From Symsagittifera roscoffensis (taxonomy: Eukaryota; Xenacoelomorpha; Acoela; Convolutidae), in NCBI RefSeq assembly GCF_963678635.1, contig NC_087065.1, positions 15,475,853 to 15,539,852 on the forward strand: 64,000 nucleotides of DNA, given 5' to 3'. Numbering within the stretch: the stretch's first letter is position 1; each line of letters begins with the position of its first letter. This document shows, one piece after another, positions 60,492 through 64,000 of this stretch. The notes under the pieces were generated by a model, which saw only the letters and a program-made list of their open reading frames with translations, had not been told where the DNA came from and did no database searches. A program made the translations under genes and the position numbers.

Positions 60492-60541
60492 TAAATATCG
60501 GAGCAATTGATTCGAATTCAAATGTCTCAATTCAATTTCCT

Positions 60542-61201
60542 ATAAAATTACAGAAATTAATGAGTTTGAAAAATTTAACCGAAGGAGGTACCGGAGCTTT
60601 GCATCTCTTGCGATACAACGCGAGCGTAGCATTGCAAGCTCGCAAATAGAAAATGAGAGACGGAAACAACGGAGTCAAAAACAATGTATACGCTCAAAAA
60701 TACTGTTTCAGATAACTGTCAAAAAGAAAAAAGAGTTGAATACGCATATAGTATTTATTGAGCTGCCAATAAGCCGACAAAACATGAGTAGATGCCCATT
60801 AAGCCTTGAGCAAAGAAAACTCCCCGAAAAAATTGTTGTCATAAATTTTGCTGTAATGTAAATGTAGGTTGTTTGCAAAATGTAAGTGAATTATTGTAAA
60901 TAACATTTGTGAATTGATGTTTTATCGTCATTCAGATTAGTTTATTGTAAAAATCCTGACAACGCACATAGTTGCGAAAACGTTTGAAATTTACTTTTTA
61001 TCAAAAATCTCTTCTATTTAGAGAAAAACTAACGGCACTTGATGCAATATGACTAGTCTTTTTTCTGAGTTACACACTACGATATGCGTTGTTTATGTAG
61101 CAGACAAACACCGGCCATATATTGCATCGAGAAATTTTGTGAAAAAATCTAACAAAACACACATTTCCAAAAGTTTTCTCTAAAACGCATTTTTCTTTCT
61201 A
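60542..61201. other. Upstream region of CDK8
   Basis: It contains a hairpin-head repeat (60585-60650) and AT-rich sequence. ttatag at 60545-60540 is an acceptor-like site 48 bases before the CDK8 ATG. No promoter element can be named. Confidence 0.4.
60585..60650 (+). repeat. Dispersed hairpin head repeat (family B head), example with good core
   Basis: GGAGCTTTGC then CTTGCGATACAACGCGAGCG then AGCATTGCAAGCTCGC. Related cores (a GCGAAGC-GGA-GCTTCGC hairpin followed by TTG(C/A)GATACAACACAA and AGCA(T/C)(T/G)GCAAGC) are seen near 12985, 29625, 37978, 39557, 44571, 53292, 57010, 58192 and 62113. This is a dispersed short repeat or the head of longer elements. Confidence 0.65.
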
Positions 61202-62057
61202 CACTAGTGGACAAAATTCAGCGCAAATTAATGTTTTAATTCTCCAAACTGCCTTTCTCTAATGTCCATTTGAGGCAACATTTACTTAGATTTGTAGTGA
61301 AATTTTAACATAGACAAGAGCAAATGATCAGAGCTACCCTTTAAGAAACTATCAAATTTTGGCCGCTAAGACTTTTTTACTCCTATTATTCACGAAAGAG
61401 TTCAATACAAAGTAAAACAGTGCAGATGACGAAAACTGGCATTTTCAGACCCGGATTTCATTGTGTCATTAAAAACAAATATTGATATTTTCATAGATGG
61501 AAGCTCAGTGCGACACCTCCCAACAAGGATTGAAGAACCTGGAAGAGCAGGAATGCCAGTTCATGAATAGTTCACTGATTGCACGTCTTCACAAGTTTCT
61601 CTGGACGACGTCAAAGTGCTGGAATCGTCACCTTCTCTCAAGATTTTACTAGCATTAGAAACCCTGCATATTCGCGCCATCCGTCCCAGTCTCAATACGA
61701 AAGATGAGTATCGGAGCCGCGCGCTGACGTATGCCCTCTGAGGTATTCTCCAGAACAGAACTCTTGTTTGACTGTTGATCAGTCTCTCATTCCTTGTATC
61801 ATTTTTTCTTCACAATCTACCTTTTTACATTCAACTCAGCAGTTATTTGGTTTTAGGGTTTTGGTAACTGATGATGGAGTATTTCTCCGAAAAGCTTTTC
61901 AAACCAAAATGGTGTTTTTGTTCAAGAAGCTCTGATCATTTGCTCTTGGTGACTGTAAAAAAATTTACTGAAATTCGATCGTTGAATTTCGAAAGAAACT
62001 TTGACAAGACATTTTCCAGAAAAATCCTTAATTTGCGCATAATTTTGTCCACTAGTG
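61202..62057. mobile_element. Tc1/mariner-like terminal-inverted-repeat element
   Basis: The ends are CACTAGTGGACAAAATT (61202) and its exact inverse ending at 62057, with CGCAAATTAA also shared. An inner inverted block, AAGAGCAAATGATCAGAGC (near 61317), matches the inverse near 61930-61950. The left flank is TA, as expected for this superfamily. The right flank is TG, perhaps a mutated target site. There is no transposase inside. Confidence 0.75.
61505..61741 (+). pseudogene. GIY-YIG endonuclease fragment of a reverse-transcriptase element
   Basis: One frame reads VRHLPTRIEEPGRAGMPVHE, then a stop, then LDDVKVLESSPSLKILLALE and RAIRPSLNTKDEYRSRALT before a final stop. The RHL-x-TR-IEE segment, a later H-region, and the ending LEALHI...PSLNTKDE pattern are typical of the C-terminal GIY-YIG domain attached to invertebrate RT elements. 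It sits inside the terminal-inverted-repeat element. Only one internal stop breaks it, but the catalytic GIY-YIG N-terminus and the RT are missing. Confidence 0.6.
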
Positions 62058-62431
62058 TGAATTGTTTTGGTTGTGTTCTAAAAAGTACATTGCATTTGTC
62101 TTTCAAATAACGCACAGAGAAGAAGCTGAGTTTCGCACCACTTGCGATACAACAATTATACAAAGCAAAAGAATCTGATATTAGAAATCGAAGAAGACTT
62201 ACCAATCGGTAACAACGCCAGAAATACCTTAGCAGAAACTTCAAGCCGTAACAAAATCAACGAGACTTAAGATTTATAAAAACTTTATGTAAAAACCCCA
62301 TTGCCCTCAACACAAACAAACAAAAATTTTTAATTGCCCTTCATACGAACCTAAGCAGATTATAAATCAAATTGTAAAAAAATTTTCTCTATCCCATTTT
62401 CTCCTTCTCTCTGTATCCACCAATCTGACTA

Positions 62432-63190
62432 AAAATTGCAAAACATGCAAAAAACCCATAAAGGCCAGGGACAGATGTTTCAGTTCTGTATCTTGCAATG
62501 CTCAAATGCATCTTGAGAGCCCCTGCACTGGTTTTACTAACACCACCATCAATGGCATAAAAGACTTGGGTTTAAACGCAATGCTTCTATGCGACACATG
62601 TGTCACTAATAACGAAAGAGATAACTTCATAAAGTGTAGGATCATGATGCAAATGAACGAGAAAATTGAAAAAGAGAGTGAGGGAATACAAGCCTGTCTT
62701 GAAAATATGAAAAAAAGGCTGACGGCATTGGTTGATGAAATAGTCGAAAACGCTACAAAAACCACATGCGAAAAACTGGAAAAAAAGCTATGCAGATGTA
62801 CTCAGTGTGAAACCTGTTGAAGATATGAAAGCTCAACCAGGAGCTGGAAAAGAAGTAAAACAAGAAATACAACATAATATCAATAAGAACTTCCGTATAC
62901 AGGGGATTGTGCCATTCTGCCAGATTGACACAGCGCAACCTTCCAGCGACACGAAATAAAACGAATAAAGGCCTTATGAACGAAAAAGTATTGCGAAGGA
63001 GGGTAGGAATATTCTGGAATTTTTATTTTCAAAATTTCGATTGAATTGTGGATATTTCTCAGAAATACAAAAAAGACGGCCATTTTGACGAAAAACGACG
63101 AAAAAACAGAACAACGACAAATATTGTGAAAAACAGTCGAACAAGAGACGAGAAATACGAAGCTTCTTATCGTGGCAACAACACACGATA
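62432..63190 (+). pseudogene. Retroelement ORF1-like fragment with PHD-like zinc finger
   Basis: 62442-62817 encodes CKTCKKPIKARDRC, SCNAQMHLES and LLCDTCV, a PHD-like cysteine/histidine pattern, then a coiled coil and CRCTQCETC before a TGA. Beyond the stop, reading on in frame gives INKNFRIQGI. A later frame gives KKDGHFDEKRRK, as in ORF1 proteins of LINE-type elements. Several stops and shifts make it non-functional. No RT was found before the window ends. Confidence 0.55.
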
Positions 63191-64000
63191 AGACCCTTAT
63201 CAGTGGATATTAGTGGAGAAGGAAGCTTCAGTGGGGAAGGAAGATTCCACGGAACCCTCCCGTGCCAGAAATTGGAAGAGATAAGAACGTTATCTCAGGA
63301 AAATTACGGGAGCGGAGGCTTGGTCCCCCAAAGACTGTTTTATGTGAAGGGACTATATAAAACTAACTTTGTAGCTACTTGGATGTCGTAGAAGTCTGAA
63401 TTAATACCGGTATAGTTTGATATTTTAGAAAATGAGTAGCTAGAAAGAGGAAAGGGTCAATCCATCTCCAATGGATTTAATATAGAACTGTCACACAAAA
63501 ACATATTAAAATAGGTGGTTCGAGCCGTGTTTTTAATGGCAATCACGTAGTCTGAGGATCCGAGACTCAGCTATGTGGTTGTGTTCGCATGTAAACGAAA
63601 GCTGATGAAAAGTCGTTTGACTGATGGCCTAAAAATAGTAACTTTTTACTTAGCCCTAAACAGACCAGAAAATCAACTGGCAAGGTCGAGACGGTGAAAA
63701 ACGAGTAGAATTAAGGTAACTGACGCCTGCCAGTCGTTAATAGGTACTTTTTCTACGCTCCGTCGCTGTGTAGTATTTGGGCGAATGTTACATAGACGTT
63801 TTTATGGCGCTCCTGGGTGGGCCTGTCAAACGCATAAGACCATCATGATCGGCAAGCATTTCAGCGACGAACCCTCCGCTCCGGGCGTAAGCCCGAGTTA
63901 GAGGCCTTAATGACCGATATTGTACTAGGGGGAAGGCGCGTACCCTCCGTCCAGTACTATTTAGCTTTTTAACTTAGTTAACACCGAAAATTCCGGGGGC
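63191..64000. other. Window end, probable retroelement-derived sequence
   Basis: Less AT-rich than most of the window, especially 63740-63960. Short open segments in mixed frames follow the ORF1-like fragment, so this may be the same decayed element running out of the window. No domain was recognised. Confidence 0.35.

Noticed and set aside
60492..60530. CDK8 start upstream of 60491
   Set aside because: Upstream codons are open only to an acceptor-like ttatag and have no ATG. The MDTEF start matches the family N-terminus.

Overview
The window is AT-rich nuclear DNA from an invertebrate animal. The evidence is spliced genes with consensus GT-AG introns, animal-type proteins (glucosidase II beta, CDK8/19, a bMERB-domain protein, a RUN-PDZ-PTB adaptor), a BEL/Pao retrotransposon remnant, and dense non-autonomous repeats. 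I cannot place the phylum from the sequence alone. There is nothing prokaryotic here: no operons, no CRISPR arrays, no ribosome binding sites.

Five protein-coding genes can be reconstructed. (1) Glucosidase II beta, minus strand, three exons over 9251-17219, with large repeat-filled introns. (2) A RUN-PDZ-PTB adaptor, minus strand, three exons over 25932-29262. (3) Phosphoglucomutase, minus strand, one exon, 32677-34356. (4) A protein with a C-terminal bMERB domain, plus strand, eight exons over 49159-52307. (5) A CDK8/CDK19-type kinase, minus strand, one exon, 58911-60491. These genes share no pathway and look like ordinary unlinked housekeeping or signalling loci. Glucosidase II beta serves ER glycoprotein quality control, PGM serves glucose-phosphate metabolism, CDK8 serves Mediator, and the bMERB and RUN proteins probably serve Rab-linked membrane traffic.

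Most of the rest is repeats. At 18.5-24.0 kb there is a tandem array of about six units of roughly 490 bp, split by a 2.66 kb LINE-type reverse-transcriptase element with a 13-bp target duplication. A truncated BEL/Pao element with both LTRs lies at 53.8-56.1 kb. A decayed ORF1/PHD-type retroelement fragment is at 62.4-63.2 kb. Several inverted-repeat elements are present: a hAT-like MITE, a Tc1/mariner-like element carrying a GIY-YIG remnant, a 0.74 kb palindrome, and another MITE-like element. Two families of modular elements each combine a short 5' hairpin, a variable number of ~160-170 bp monomers and a conserved 3' end. They lie at 3.2-4.6, 10.7-11.8 and 35.8-37.7 kb (family A), and at 2.2-2.9, 13.0-14.9 and 41.2-42.0 kb (family B, ending in a tRNA-like block). 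A nearly perfect 1,579-bp tandem duplication covers 37482-40638.

The most interesting signals are the RUN-PDZ-PTB gene with a broken duplicate of its last exon next door, the two modular repeat families, the split tandem array, and splice-acceptor-like sequences just upstream of the start codons of intronless genes, which could mean 5'UTR introns or spliced-leader trans-splicing.
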